DNA of 64,000 nt from Pseudomonadota bacterium (GCA_023387735.1 JAEWHP010000023.1:62001-126000), one strand, 5' to 3'; counted from the first letter of the stretch, positions 32,619 through 42,280 are shown. The notes: a model not told the origin generated them from the sequence alone. Translations and numbers: made by a program.

Positions 32619-33758
32619 TCACGAGACTTCGCTGACGTCGGCCGATTTATCCGGTGATGACACCACGCGGACGGCAAATTCCAGTCGGCAGGTCACGCCG
32701 CGTTTGTCGAGTTGACGGATAACGCTTCCCCCAAGCTGGCCTTCGATCAGACGACGCAGAAGGCGGGAGCCGAAACTCTCCAGGGCACCTGTCCGGACGT
32801 CGGGACCATTCGCTTCCAGCCAGTCGAGAACGAGGTGATTGCCTTCCAGTTTCCAATGCACTTCCACGCGGCCCTGCTTGGTCGCGAGCGCGCCGTGCTT
32901 CAGTGCGTTGGTTGCAAGTTCATTGACCGCGAGGCCCAGCGCCACGCCCTGCGCACTTTCCAGTGAGATGTCCGGTCCGCCGATCGTGACGCGGCCGGGT
33001 TCGTCATGCCCGTAGGGCTCGAGTTCGGCCTGGATAAGTTCGGTGATCCGGATCGAATCCTGCTGGGACAGTTTTTTGTCGATCAGATCATGCGCGCGGG
33101 CGAGCGCGGCAATGCGCGCAGCAAACACACGCGAGTAGTCCGGCGGCAGGCTCAGGGCAGCCAGCGATTGCGCGGCAAGATAAGCGTTCTTCACACGGTG
33201 GCGAAGCTCGTCGCGCTCCAGCTCGGCCTGTGCCAGCGCCCGGGACAGCGCTGCGACGAGGCGCGCATTCTCGAACGCCGTGGCGGTGGCGCGAGCCAGG
33301 GTTTCGACCGTCTCGATCTCGTAGCCGGAAGGCTCGTAAACTTGGCCCCAATAGGCGCCAAGCGCTCCGACCGGACGCTCGACGCCGACAGGCGCCATGA
33401 CGAGGCTTCGAACGAAGGTGCCGCTATAAAGATGAAACGGAATCCGTGGGTCCTTCGCGATGTCGGATATGACGACCGTCTGGCTGTTGAGCATGGCCCA
33501 GCCGCTGATGCACTCCGACATCACGAACTTGCGGCCCTTCCACAGCGGGCCGACAGTATCCTCCTCGACATAATGACAGAGATCGCCGTCACGGATGATC
33601 AGGGCGATGCCGTCGCATCCGACCAGCCGCCTCGCGCTCACGCGAATCAGCTCGATGATGTCCTCGCTCGTTCCCGCGCGCGCGAGATTCTCCACAGCGG
33701 CAAGAAGCTCGCCTGTGGGCGTCCGGGAAACGCCAGCGTGCAGATTGTCCCTCATCAT
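32619..33758 (-). CDS. GAF-domain HisKA_2-type sensor histidine kinase
   Basis: 379 residues, soluble. Residues about 18-168 form a GAF domain (GIALIIRDGDLCHYVEED and DPRIPFHLYSGTFVRSLVMA). The phospho-acceptor His187 is in ELRHRVKNAYLAAQSLA, the HisKA_2/HWE-like pattern, and the ATPase has ALGLAVNELATNALKHGAL for the N box. HisKA_2 kinases act in light, redox or general stress signalling in Rhizobiales; the GAF could bind a chromophore or small ligand, but it has no obvious phytochrome Cys that I can place. No response regulator is adjacent. Confidence 0.85.
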   Translation of the reverse strand: MMRDNLHAGVSRTPTGELLAAVENLARAGTSEDIIELIRVSARRLVGCDGIALIIRDGDLCHYVEEDTVGPLWKGRKFVMSECISGWAMLNSQTVVISDIAKDPRIPFHLYSGTFVRSLVMAPVGVERPVGALGAYWGQVYEPSGYEIETVETLARATATAFENARLVAALSRALAQAELERDELRHRVKNAYLAAQSLAALSLPPDYSRVFAARIAALARAHDLIDKKLSQQDSIRITELIQAELEPYGHDEPGRVTIGGPDISLESAQGVALGLAVNELATNALKHGALATKQGRVEVHWKLEGNHLVLDWLEANGPDVRTGALESFGSRLLRRLIEGQLGGSVIRQLDKRGVTCRLEFAVRVVSSPDKSADVSEVS

Positions 33759-34097
33759 ACGTAAATATGCACGGCGTCGGCAGGTGTCTATCGCGGCAGC
33801 CCCGCGTCAGACGGGACGCGCCATGCCGCGCGCACACTTCGGGAGCCACTTACTCATTTTGCTAGAATGACGGCGGTGGAGTCGGTCGGGCGCGCCTCTG
33901 AAAGCGGACGTCGAGGGTGCGATGTTCAACTTCCGCTAGCGCCGAGGACTGACATTCGGCGCGGCCTCGACAACGCGGCCAAGGCCAGGACCCGACGTCC
34001 GACTTGAGCAAAACTAACCTTGGATGGCGCAAGGAACTTTTGACTCTTGAAGCCGTTCGCCAGTCAGTGGTGCAGGCGAACTTCAAGGATAACGAAG
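33759..34097. other. 339-bp divergent intergenic region
   Basis: Contains the promoters of the sensor kinase and the sulfur gene pair. I see no clear -35/-10 or operator. Confidence 0.3.
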
Positions 34098-34541
34098 ATG
34101 ACCGATACGTTCGACCGTGTACCCCGCCATACGAGCGAAGCGGTTAACAGGCAAATTCAAGCCCAGATCAGAAGGGATGTTCGTCATTTCGCCGCGCATC
34201 CCGATCAGATACCCGGCCGCTTGCTGGAGCTTCGTAAAGAGTGGGACATCGAGCGGGCGATTGAGGCCAACGCATCGATTTTGGCGTTTTCCGGTACCGT
34301 GCTTGGTGCAACAGGCGATCGCCGCTGGTTAGCGTTGCCTGCACTTGTTACCGCATTTTTATTCCAGCATGCCGTTCAGGGATGGTGTCCCCCCGTACCC
34401 GTTCTTCGACGGCTCGGCTTTCGGACGGCTCACGAAATCGAGCAGGAACGAACAGCGTTGATGGCGTTGCGGGGAGACTTCAATACGATTGCTGGATCTC
34501 AGGATAAAGCTGCGGCGGCCCTGGCCGCTGCAGGGCTGTAA
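34098..34541 (+). CDS. YgaP-like DUF2892 membrane protein
   Basis: 147 residues from the ATG at 34098 with AAGGA at a good distance. Charged N-terminus then WDIERAIEANASILAFSGTV and LALPALVTAFLFQHAVQGWC, followed by PPVPVLRRLGFRTAHEIEQE. This is the transmembrane hairpin of the YgaP/DUF2892 family, which frequently accompanies rhodanese or persulfide-oxidising enzymes. There is no rhodanese domain here. The next gene starts 3 nt after its stop. Confidence 0.8.
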   Translation: MTDTFDRVPRHTSEAVNRQIQAQIRRDVRHFAAHPDQIPGRLLELRKEWDIERAIEANASILAFSGTVLGATGDRRWLALPALVTAFLFQHAVQGWCPPVPVLRRLGFRTAHEIEQERTALMALRGDFNTIAGSQDKAAAALAAAGL

Positions 34542-34544
34542 GCA

Positions 34545-35429
34545 TTGACTGGCACAGTCCCGACCGTGAGGGCTTTCTTCGAAAAGGAAACCTTCAGCAT
34601 TCAGTATGTGGCTTCTGATCCGATCACGCGGAGATGCGTCATCATCGATCCGGTCCTCGACTTCGACGAGAAGTCGGGAGCGACCGCAACGCGGTCTGCA
34701 GATGAAATTCTCGATTACATTGCCGCTGAGGCACTGACAGTGGAATGGATCCTGGATACCCATCCCCATGCCGATCATTTCTCGGCTGCTCAATATCTAA
34801 AGCGCCGAACTGGCGCGCCCACGGCCATTGGCGATCGAATAGGGGAAGTCCAGCAACTCTGGAAACAGATTTATAACTGGCCGGACTTTCCAGCCGATGG
34901 CTCCCAATGGGATCATCTCTTCAAGCCTGACGAAGTTTTTCCAGTCGGCAGCCTCGACGCCAAGGTCATGTTTTCCCCGGGACACACTCTTGCATCTGTT
35001 TCCTACGTCATTGGCGATGCTGCGTTCGTGCACGATACCCTCTTCATGCCGGACAGCGGGACGGCGCGAGCGGATTTCCCTGGAGGTAACGCCCGCCAGC
35101 TGTGGCACTCCATTCAAGCGATTATCTCGTTGCCCGAGGAAACAAGGGTATTCACGGGTCATGATTATCAACCCGGTGGAAGGAAGCCGCTTTGGGAAAG
35201 TACGGTCGGCGAACAGAAGCGGTCGAACAAGCATCTCGTGGAGGCCAAGACCGAGCGTCAGTTTGTGGAGCTGCGAGAGGAACGAGATCGAAAGCTGCCG
35301 ATGCCAAAGCTGATGCTTCACGCCCTTCAGATCAACATCGACGGGGGGCGATTACCCGACCCCGAGGCAAATGGACAGCGGTATCTGAAGTTCCCGCTCA
35401 ATGCGCTCAACAAGAAAACGCCAAGCTGA
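34545..35429 (+). CDS. MBL-fold persulfide dioxygenase-like enzyme
   Basis: 294 residues from a TTG at 34545, 3 nt after the preceding gene. Zinc/iron-binding THPHADHFSAA at 72-82, then SPGHTLASVSYV with the next His and HDTLFMPDSGTARADFPGG, with GHD near residue 207. The Ala after THPHADHFSA and FMPDSGTARADFPGG match Blh/ETHE1-type persulfide dioxygenases over glyoxalase II. It should oxidise glutathione persulfide to sulfite. The gene pair with the YgaP-like protein fits a sulfide detoxification unit. Confidence 0.85.
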   Translation: MTGTVPTVRAFFEKETFSIQYVASDPITRRCVIIDPVLDFDEKSGATATRSADEILDYIAAEALTVEWILDTHPHADHFSAAQYLKRRTGAPTAIGDRIGEVQQLWKQIYNWPDFPADGSQWDHLFKPDEVFPVGSLDAKVMFSPGHTLASVSYVIGDAAFVHDTLFMPDSGTARADFPGGNARQLWHSIQAIISLPEETRVFTGHDYQPGGRKPLWESTVGEQKRSNKHLVEAKTERQFVELREERDRKLPMPKLMLHALQINIDGGRLPDPEANGQRYLKFPLNALNKKTPS

Positions 35430-35433
35430 GACC

Positions 35434-36195
35434 TTACCCCGGAATGAACGCCGTCCCCGTCGCATCCGCAATCGTATGCACCGGCGCGCCGTACAGCGCT
35501 TCCAACCGTTGTTGCGTCAGGATCTGCTGCACCGGCCCCTCGGCGATACGCTCGCCGCTGCGCAGGAGATAGGCGCGGTCGGCGGCGCGCAGCGCGTGGT
35601 TTGGATCGTGGGTGGTGAAGAGGACGCCGAGGCCCGAAGCGGCCAGCGCGCGGATCTCGCGCATCACCTTGCCCTGGTTGCCGAAGTCGAGATTGGCGGT
35701 CGGCTCGTCCAGCACGATGAATTGCGGCTCCTGTGCGAGTGCCCGCGCCAGCAGCGCCAACTGGCGTTCGCCGCCTGAAATCATGGTGTAGGGCCGCTGC
35801 GCCAATGCCGCGATGCCGAGGCGGTCGAGCATGTGGACGGCGACGTCGCGATCCCTTGCTGTCGGCCGGGCGAACAGGTCGCCATGCGCGGTGCGGCCCA
35901 TCAGCACCACCGCTTCCACGGTGAAGGCGAATGTCGCGACATGGGTCTGCGGCACATAGGCGATCAGGCGTGCGCGCTCGCGGATCGAACGGGCCGACAG
36001 CGCCGCCCCGTCGAGCCGCACTTCGCCCGCCTTCGGCGCCAGCAGCCCGAGCAGGGTCTTGAGCAGCGTGGTCTTGCCGCAGCCGTTCGGGCCGAGCAGC
36101 GCCAGCACCTCGCCCCTCTGCAGCTTGACGTCGAGGCCGGTGCCGACGACGCGGTCCGGATAGCCGATGGTGAGTTGATGGCCCTCGAGGATCAT
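35434..36195 (-). CDS. FecE-type ABC transporter ATPase
   Basis: 253 residues. Walker A LLGPNGCGKTTLL, Q-loop YVPQTH, signature ISGGERQLALLARAL, Walker B FIVLDEPTANLD, switch TTHDPNHAL. This is the energising subunit of the importer made of this gene and the next two on the minus strand. Its start overlaps the stop of the permease by 4 nt. Confidence 0.9.
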   Translation of the reverse strand: MILEGHQLTIGYPDRVVGTGLDVKLQRGEVLALLGPNGCGKTTLLKTLLGLLAPKAGEVRLDGAALSARSIRERARLIAYVPQTHVATFAFTVEAVVLMGRTAHGDLFARPTARDRDVAVHMLDRLGIAALAQRPYTMISGGERQLALLARALAQEPQFIVLDEPTANLDFGNQGKVMREIRALAASGLGVLFTTHDPNHALRAADRAYLLRSGERIAEGPVQQILTQQRLEALYGAPVHTIADATGTAFIPG

Positions 36196-37211
36196 GACCA
36201 GTTCTTCTGCACGCTGGCGAGCAGCCAGATGAAAAACGGCGTGCCGATCACCGCGGTCAATATGCCGAGCGGAATTTCGACCTGGGCCAGCGTCCGCGCC
36301 AGCGTGTCGATCAGCAGCAGATAGCCGCCGCCGAGGATCGCCGCCGCCGGCAACAGCCGCGCAAAGTCAGGACCGACCAGCGAGCGCGCCAGATGCGGCA
36401 CGACGAGGCCGACCCAGCCGATGATCCCGGCGGTGGCCACGCTCGCCGAGGTGACCAGCGTGGCGGCGGCGACGATGGCGACGCGCAGCGGCCCGGTGGC
36501 GACGCCGAGCGCGCGCGCCTCTTCTTCGGGAAGCGACATCACGTTCATGCGCCAGCGCAGCGCGATCAGGATGGCGGTTCCGATCGCGACCGGGCCGAAC
36601 AGCGGCAGCAGGTCGGGAACGCCGGTCGAAGAAAGACTGCCGAGCAGCCAGAACGTCATCGCCGGCAACTGGTTGTAGGGATCGGCGAGATATTTCACGA
36701 GGCCGACGCCGGCGCCGAACAGCGATCCGACCACGACGCCGGTCAATACCAGCACCAGGATCGGATCGCGCGAGCGCACCGCCGCGCCGATCACGTAGAC
36801 GATGCCGACCGCGACCAGCCCGCCGACGAATGCAATGGCCTGGATCGCGAACACGCCGAGCGAGAGAAAGATGCCGAGCACCGCGCCAAGCGCCGCGCCC
36901 GACGATGCCCCCAGAATGTCAGGCGAGACCAGCGGGTTGCGAAACAAGCCCTGAAACGCCGTGCCGGCTACCGCGAGCGCCGCGCCAACCAGCATCGCCG
37001 CCATCACGCGCGGCCCGCGCACCTGCCAGATCACGCTTTCGACCGCCGGCGATATCTCGCCGCGCGGGCCGCCGGCCTTTGCCAGCAGCGCGCTGACGAG
37101 ATCGCCGAGCGAGATCGGATAGCGCCCGACCGTCAGCGCCAGCAGCAGGCCCGCGATCAGCACCGCGATCGCGATCGCAAAACCGGGTAGTGCGGATCGG
37201 GCATTTTTCAT
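36192..37211 (-). CDS. FecCD-type ABC transporter permease
   Basis: 339 residues. The start at 37211 (MKNARSALPGFAIAIAVLIA) leaves a 13-nt gap from the binding-protein stop. About ten membrane segments. The conserved FecCD stretch VRGPRVMAAMLVGAALAVAG and the C-terminal GWVGLVVPHLARSLVGPDFA are intact. The family serves Fe-siderophores, haem, cobalamin or molybdate; the ligand is not determined. Confidence 0.9.
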   Translation of the reverse strand: MKNARSALPGFAIAIAVLIAGLLLALTVGRYPISLGDLVSALLAKAGGPRGEISPAVESVIWQVRGPRVMAAMLVGAALAVAGTAFQGLFRNPLVSPDILGASSGAALGAVLGIFLSLGVFAIQAIAFVGGLVAVGIVYVIGAAVRSRDPILVLVLTGVVVGSLFGAGVGLVKYLADPYNQLPAMTFWLLGSLSSTGVPDLLPLFGPVAIGTAILIALRWRMNVMSLPEEEARALGVATGPLRVAIVAAATLVTSASVATAGIIGWVGLVVPHLARSLVGPDFARLLPAAAILGGGYLLLIDTLARTLAQVEIPLGILTAVIGTPFFIWLLASVQKNWS

Positions 37212-37224
37212 TCGGGGAAGGCTA

Positions 37225-38247
37225 TCAATCCCGGCCCGCAAGTACATGGTCGATTTGCGCCTGCGACGGCGTGACGTGATAGAAACGCGTGTAGAACTCC
37301 GCCGTCAGCGTTTTCAGGTCTTCCGGAAAGCGCTCCGGGTAAAGGATTTTTGCGAGCCACCACAGCCCGATCAGGCGGTTGACGGAGGGCGGAAAATCAA
37401 CCCAGCCGAACGGCATCTTCGGCGACAGGTGGATGCGGTTGTCGCGCACCGCCTTGACCGCGGCCCAGGACGGATCGTTGCGCACGGTCGCGGCGAACTC
37501 CTGATCGATGGTGACGATCACGTCCGGATTCCACACCAGCACCTGTTCGATCGAGACATTGGCGAGACCGCCTTGCGTTTCGCCGGCGACGTTGCGGCCG
37601 AGCATCTCGATGGTCTCGACATTGATCGAGCCGCCGAGCCCTGTCGAAAGCCCGCGCGGCCCGCGCGCGTAATAGACTTTTGGCCGCCCGTTCGCAGCAA
37701 TCGGCTCGATGCGGCCAAGGATCGTCTTCAGCGTATCCTCGGCATAGTGCGCGAGTTTCTCTGCATCCTCAGCCCGGCCGATCAGCGTACCCAGGGTGCG
37801 GTAGGTGGCGGCAATGCTCGCAAAGCGGCCATCGAGCAGGGCGTAGGGAATGCCGGTCTGCTCCTGCACGCGATCCGCCAGCGAGACAAAGGTGGCGCTG
37901 GTCGCGCCGACGTCGAGAATGAGATCGGGCTTCAGCGCCAGCACGGTTTCCAGATTGGCCGTGTTGCCACGCCCGGTGATGCGGCCGACTTCGGGTCGTG
38001 TGCAGATGTCCGGCAGCATGTAGGCGCACTCTTCCGGCCGGTTGGCGCGGGGCCAGCCGATCAGCAATTCAGGCGCCAGCGTATACAGCAGGATCGCCGC
38101 CGGCGGCCCTGCCGGAAACACGCGCGACACTTTCGCGGGGATCGCGACCGTTCGCGCGGCGGCATCCTTGATCGTCTGCGCGAGCGCGAACCGCGGCGCA
38201 ACGAGCGCCGCCGACAGGCCCGCAATCAGTGCGCGGCGATCGATCAA
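37225..38247 (-). CDS. Periplasmic binding protein of the FecBCD-type importer
   Basis: 340 residues. A signal peptide (RRALIAGLSAALVAPRFALA) is followed by the two-lobe TroA fold: VFPAGPPAAILLYTLAPELL, VGRITGRGNTANLETVLALK, DLILDVGATSATFV and a long bridging helix. It transfers ligand to the permease 13 nt downstream. It has no lipid-anchor Cys. Homologous proteins bind ferric complexes, cobalamin or molybdate; no Tyr/His pattern separates them reliably by eye. Confidence 0.85.
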   Translation of the reverse strand: MIDRRALIAGLSAALVAPRFALAQTIKDAAARTVAIPAKVSRVFPAGPPAAILLYTLAPELLIGWPRANRPEECAYMLPDICTRPEVGRITGRGNTANLETVLALKPDLILDVGATSATFVSLADRVQEQTGIPYALLDGRFASIAATYRTLGTLIGRAEDAEKLAHYAEDTLKTILGRIEPIAANGRPKVYYARGPRGLSTGLGGSINVETIEMLGRNVAGETQGGLANVSIEQVLVWNPDVIVTIDQEFAATVRNDPSWAAVKAVRDNRIHLSPKMPFGWVDFPPSVNRLIGLWWLAKILYPERFPEDLKTLTAEFYTRFYHVTPSQAQIDHVLAGRD

Positions 38248-38556
38248 CCGACGCCCACCTTCTTCATTGAAGACTCCATCTCGTGCCGTGTTGCCGAAAA
38301 TCCATAGCCGGCGAGAATGTGCTGTCCATCTGACATCAGCATGACCAGGTCAGACCAACGGCCTTGTATGCTCGGCCACGGTGGTCAAACCACAAACCGC
38401 GCCGGCAGCCAAGGCGTGCGGAAGGTGGCCGTTCAAGTCGGCGGGCGTTTGACTGGGCAAATCAGGCAATGGCCCCATCAAATAGCCGTAAACTTCCAAG
38501 CTTTTGAACGAGGATCAATCAGTCCCATCATTTGTGCAGAGCAGAAGGGTTTCGGC
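38248..38556. other. 309-bp region upstream of the importer and murA
   Basis: Divergent promoters are expected here. I looked for a cobalamin box and a Fur/RirA-like palindrome and did not see one I would defend. Confidence 0.3.
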
Positions 38557-39846
38557 ATGGACCGCATCCGGATCGTCGGCGGCAGCAAGCTCAACGGCAC
38601 CATTGCGATTTCCGGCGCGAAGAATGCAGCCCTGCCGCTGATGATCGCTGCGCTGTTGACCGAGGACACGCTGATCCTCGACAACGTGCCGCGGCTTGCC
38701 GACGTTGCCCAACTGCAGCGCATTCTCGGCAATCACGGCGTCGACATCATGTCCGCGGGCAAGCGGCCCGGCGACCGGCAGTATCAGGGCCAGACCCTGC
38801 ATATCTCGGCGGCCAACATCATCGACACCACGGCGCCCTACGATCTGGTGTCACGAATGCGCGCCAGTTTCTGGGTGATCGCGCCGCTGCTCGCGCGGAT
38901 GCACGAAGCAAAGGTCTCGTTGCCGGGCGGCTGCGCGATCGGCACCCGGCCGGTCGACCTGCTGATCATGGCGCTGGAAAAGCTTGGCGCCGAGCTCACC
39001 ATCGACGGCGGCTATGTGGTGGCGAAGGCGCCCGGCGGCTTGCGTGGCGCGGCAATCGATTTTCCCAAGGTGACGGTGAGCGGCACCCATGTGGCGCTGA
39101 TGGCGGCGACGCTCGCGAAGGGCGCCACGATCATCAGCAACGCCGCCTGCGAGCCCGAGATCGCCGACGTCGCCGATTGCCTCAACAAGATGGGCGCGCG
39201 CATCACCGGCGCCGGCAGCTCGCGTATCGTGGTCGAAGGCGTGGAAAAACTTCACGGCGCGCGCCACACCGTGCTGCCCGACCGGATCGAGGCCGGCACC
39301 TACGCGATGGCGGTGGCGATGACCGGCGGCGACGTGCAGCTGGCCGGCGCGCGCCCCGAACTGCTGCAGTCGGCGCTCGACGTGCTGAGCGCGGCCGGCG
39401 CCGAAATTACCGTCAACGATGACGGTATCCGCGTCGCCAGGAACGGTGCGGGGATCAAGCCGGTGACGGTATCGACCGCGCCGTTTCCGGGTTTTCCCAC
39501 CGATCTGCAGGCACAATTGATGGCGCTGATGGCCTGCGCCGGCGGTTCCTCGACGATAACAGAGACGATCTTCGAGAATCGGTTCATGCATGTGCAGGAA
39601 CTGGCGCGGTTCGGCGCGCGTATATCGCTCGACGGCGAGACCGCGACCATCGATGGAACCGCGCGGCTGCGCGGGGCGCCCGTGATGGCGACCGATCTGC
39701 GCGCCTCGGTCTCGCTGGTCATCGCGGGCCTTGCGGCCGAGGGCGAAACCATGGTCAACCGGATCTATCATCTGGATCGCGGTTTCGAGCGGCTCGAGGA
39801 AAAGCTCTCGGCCTGCGGCGCATCGATCCAGCGCATCAGCGACTGA
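38557..39846 (+). CDS. murA: UDP-N-acetylglucosamine 1-carboxyvinyltransferase
   Basis: 429 residues from the ATG at 38557 (AAGGG upstream). It catalyses the first committed step of peptidoglycan synthesis: transfer of enolpyruvate from PEP to UDP-GlcNAc. SGAKNAALPLMIAALL at the N-terminus, active-site Cys126 in SLPGGCAIGTRPVD (fosfomycin-reactive), and the C-terminal lobe ending LEEKLSACGASIQ are all present and full length. It opens a cluster (DUF2948, hisD, UPF0262, phosphatase) that is conserved in alphaproteobacteria. Confidence 0.97.
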   Translation: MDRIRIVGGSKLNGTIAISGAKNAALPLMIAALLTEDTLILDNVPRLADVAQLQRILGNHGVDIMSAGKRPGDRQYQGQTLHISAANIIDTTAPYDLVSRMRASFWVIAPLLARMHEAKVSLPGGCAIGTRPVDLLIMALEKLGAELTIDGGYVVAKAPGGLRGAAIDFPKVTVSGTHVALMAATLAKGATIISNAACEPEIADVADCLNKMGARITGAGSSRIVVEGVEKLHGARHTVLPDRIEAGTYAMAVAMTGGDVQLAGARPELLQSALDVLSAAGAEITVNDDGIRVARNGAGIKPVTVSTAPFPGFPTDLQAQLMALMACAGGSSTITETIFENRFMHVQELARFGARISLDGETATIDGTARLRGAPVMATDLRASVSLVIAGLAAEGETMVNRIYHLDRGFERLEEKLSACGASIQRISD

Positions 39847-39873
39847 CACGTTCAAGCCTAAGGACCCTTGCGA

Positions 39874-40320
39874 ATGTCGGCACCCGAACAGCTCAAACTG
39901 ATCGCGCTCGATGCCGACGATCTTGCGGTGATTTCAGCCCACGTCCAGGATGCCCGCGTGCAGGCCTCCGACATCGTCTGGCGGCAGGACGAAAAGCGCC
40001 TGGTGGTCGGGATGAACCGGCTGGACTGGGAGCAGACGCTGTCCGGCGGAACCGCGCCGCGCCGCTCCATCGCGGCGCTGCGGTTCGACCGCGTGCTGGC
40101 ATGCAAGTCCCGCAACATCGATCTCGACGCGCCGGAAGCGATGCTGGAGCTGGTCGGGATCGAATTCCACCCCGGCGAGGCCCCCGGCGGCAGCGCCATC
40201 CTCCTGTTCAGCCATGGCGGAGCGCTGCGGCTGGACGTCGAGTGCCTGGAATGCGAACTGACCGACCTCGGCACCGACGACCTCGGCACCAGCGACCTGG
40301 CGATCGCGCCGGAGGGGTGA
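39874..40320 (+). CDS. DUF2948 family protein
   Basis: 148 residues, start after AAGGAC. Conserved pieces include LKLIALDADDLAVISAHVQD and MNRLDWEQTLSGG. The family is confined to alphaproteobacteria and usually lies between murA and hisD, as here. Soluble, mixed alpha/beta; function unknown. Confidence 0.85.
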   Translation: MSAPEQLKLIALDADDLAVISAHVQDARVQASDIVWRQDEKRLVVGMNRLDWEQTLSGGTAPRRSIAALRFDRVLACKSRNIDLDAPEAMLELVGIEFHPGEAPGGSAILLFSHGGALRLDVECLECELTDLGTDDLGTSDLAIAPEG

Positions 40321-40330
40321 AAATGCCTCC

Positions 40331-40411
40331 GTCATTCCGGGGCGATGCGCAAGCATCGAACCCGGAATCTCGAGATTCCGGGTTCGGTCCTGCGGACCGC
40401 CCCGGAATGAC
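40331..40411. repeat. Bradyrhizobium-type palindromic repeat
   Basis: Ends GTCATTCCGGGGCG and CGCCCCGGAATGAC are inverted copies, with a shorter internal hairpin (CCCGGAATCTCGAGATTCCGGG). The element at 53617-53718 shares the termini and the core, and a half copy lies at 63869. REP-like; may act as a 3' mRNA stabiliser between DUF2948 and hisD. Confidence 0.75.
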
Positions 40412-40484
40412 AGCCTCAAGGGTTGACGGCCCATGGCAGCCGCGCCATTGAGCAGGGGCCTCCGACCTGATCCCAAGAAAGCCC

Positions 40485-41780
40485 ATGCCCGTCCGCCTGG
40501 ATACCCGCAGCGCCGATTTCGGCTCACGTTTCAAGGAATTCCTCGCCGCCAAGCGCGAGGCATCCGCCGATGTCGAGCGCGCCACCCGCGCCATCGTCGA
40601 GGACGTGGCCGCGCGCGGCGACGCCGCCCTGATCGAGGCGACGAAGAAATTCGACCGCCTCGAGATCGACGCCGCCGGCCTGCGCATCACCGCGGCGGAG
40701 ATCGAAGCCGCGGTGAAGGCCTGCGACGCCGCCACGCTCGACGCCCTGAAGTTCGCCCGCGACCGGATCGAGACCTTCCACCAGAGGCAGTTGCCGAAGG
40801 ACGAGCGCTTCACCGATGCGCTGGGCGTCGAACTCGGCTGGCGCTGGAGCGCGGTCGATGCGGTCGGGCTCTACGTGCCCGGCGGCACCGCGGCCTATCC
40901 ATCGTCCGTGCTGATGAACGCGGTGCCGGCCAAGGTTGCCGGCGTGCCGCGGGTGGTGATGGTCGTGCCGTCGCCGGACGGCAAGCTCAACCCGCTGGTG
41001 CTGGCCGCCGCCCATCTTGGCGGCGTGTCCGAGATCTACCGCGTCGGCGGCGCGCAGGCAGTGGCCGCGCTGGCCTATGGCACGGCGACGATTGCGCCGG
41101 TCGCCAAGATCGTCGGCCCCGGCAATGCCTACGTCGCCGCCGCCAAGCGGCTGGTGTTCGGCAAGGTCGGCATCGACATGATCGCCGGCCCCTCCGAAGT
41201 GCTCGTGATTGCCGACGACACCGGCAACGCCGGCTGGATCGCGGCTGATCTATTGGCCCAGGCCGAGCATGACGCGAGCGCGCAGTCGATCCTGATCACG
41301 GACAGTGCGAGGCTCGCCGCCGAGGTCGAGACCGCGGTGGAGTCCCAGCTCAAGACGCTGCCACGCGCCGACATCGCCCGCGCTTCGTGGAACGATTTCG
41401 GCGCCATCATCATGGTCGCCCGGCTCGACGATGCGGTCGAACTGGCGAACGCGATTGCCGCCGAACATCTCGAAATCATGACCGCGGATGCCGAAGCGCT
41501 CGCGGCCAAAGTCCGCAACGCCGGCGCGATCTTCCTCGGGCCGCATACGCCGGAGGCGATCGGCGACTATGTTGGCGGCTCCAACCACGTGCTGCCGACC
41601 GCGCGCTCGGCGCGGTTTTCGTCCGGCCTCGGCGTGCTAGACTTCATGAAGCGAACCTCGATTCTCAAATGCGGGCCGGACCAGTTGCGCGCGCTGGGGC
41701 CGGCCGCGATGACCCTTGGAAAAGCGGAGGGGCTCGATGCCCATTCGCGCTCTGTCGGATTGCGTCTCAACCTGCCATGA
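40485..41780 (+). CDS. hisD: Histidinol dehydrogenase
   Basis: 431 residues. Last step of histidine synthesis: two NAD-dependent oxidations of L-histidinol to L-histidine (EC 1.1.1.23). Marks: VGLYVPGGTAAYPSSVLMNA, IVGPGNAYVAAAKRLVFG, IDMIAGPSEVLVIAD, the zinc-ligand segment AEHDASAQS and EAIGDYVGGSNHVLPT. Full length. The UPF0262 gene starts within its stop, so translation is coupled. Confidence 0.97.
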   Translation: MPVRLDTRSADFGSRFKEFLAAKREASADVERATRAIVEDVAARGDAALIEATKKFDRLEIDAAGLRITAAEIEAAVKACDAATLDALKFARDRIETFHQRQLPKDERFTDALGVELGWRWSAVDAVGLYVPGGTAAYPSSVLMNAVPAKVAGVPRVVMVVPSPDGKLNPLVLAAAHLGGVSEIYRVGGAQAVAALAYGTATIAPVAKIVGPGNAYVAAAKRLVFGKVGIDMIAGPSEVLVIADDTGNAGWIAADLLAQAEHDASAQSILITDSARLAAEVETAVESQLKTLPRADIARASWNDFGAIIMVARLDDAVELANAIAAEHLEIMTADAEALAAKVRNAGAIFLGPHTPEAIGDYVGGSNHVLPTARSARFSSGLGVLDFMKRTSILKCGPDQLRALGPAAMTLGKAEGLDAHSRSVGLRLNLP

Positions 41781-42280
41781 ACCGGCCGCCACCAGACGAG
41801 GACCAGCACAACCGCATCGTTGCGGTGACGCTCGACGAGGAATCGATCGGGCGTTCCGGCCCTGACATCGAGCATGAGCGGGCGATCGCGATCTACGATT
41901 TGATCGAGCAGAATCTGTTCGCGCCGGAAGGCGACGCGCAGGGCCCGTTCACGCTGCACCTCGCCATAACCGGCAACCGCCTGATGTTCGACATCCGCCG
42001 CGAGGACGGCACGCCCGTGGTGGCGCATTTGCTGTCGCTGACGCCGTTCCGGCGGATCGTGAAGGACTACTTCATGATCTGCGACAGCTACTATCAGGCG
42101 ATCCGGACGGCTACGACCGACAAGATCGAGGCGATCGACATGGGCCGCCGCGGCATCCATGACGAAGGTTCGCGGACGCTGCAGGAACGGCTGAAGGGCA
42201 AGGTGCGAATCGATTTCGAAACGTCGCGGCGGCTGTTCACGCTGATCTGCGTGCTGCACTGGAAGGGGCAGGACGCATGA
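41777..42280 (+). CDS. UPF0262 family protein
   Basis: 167 residues, ATGA overlap with hisD. Conserved pieces: ERAIAIYDLIEQNLFAPEG, FTLHLAITGNRLMFDIRRED and LSLTPFRRIVKDYFMICDSY. The family is alphaproteobacterial and of unknown function, always in this neighbourhood. Confidence 0.9.
   Translation: MNRPPPDEDQHNRIVAVTLDEESIGRSGPDIEHERAIAIYDLIEQNLFAPEGDAQGPFTLHLAITGNRLMFDIRREDGTPVVAHLLSLTPFRRIVKDYFMICDSYYQAIRTATTDKIEAIDMGRRGIHDEGSRTLQERLKGKVRIDFETSRRLFTLICVLHWKGQDA

Noticed and set aside
38248..38556. Cobalamin riboswitch or iron box before the importer genes
   Set aside because: No B12 box or convincing Fur/RirA palindrome could be read in this stretch.
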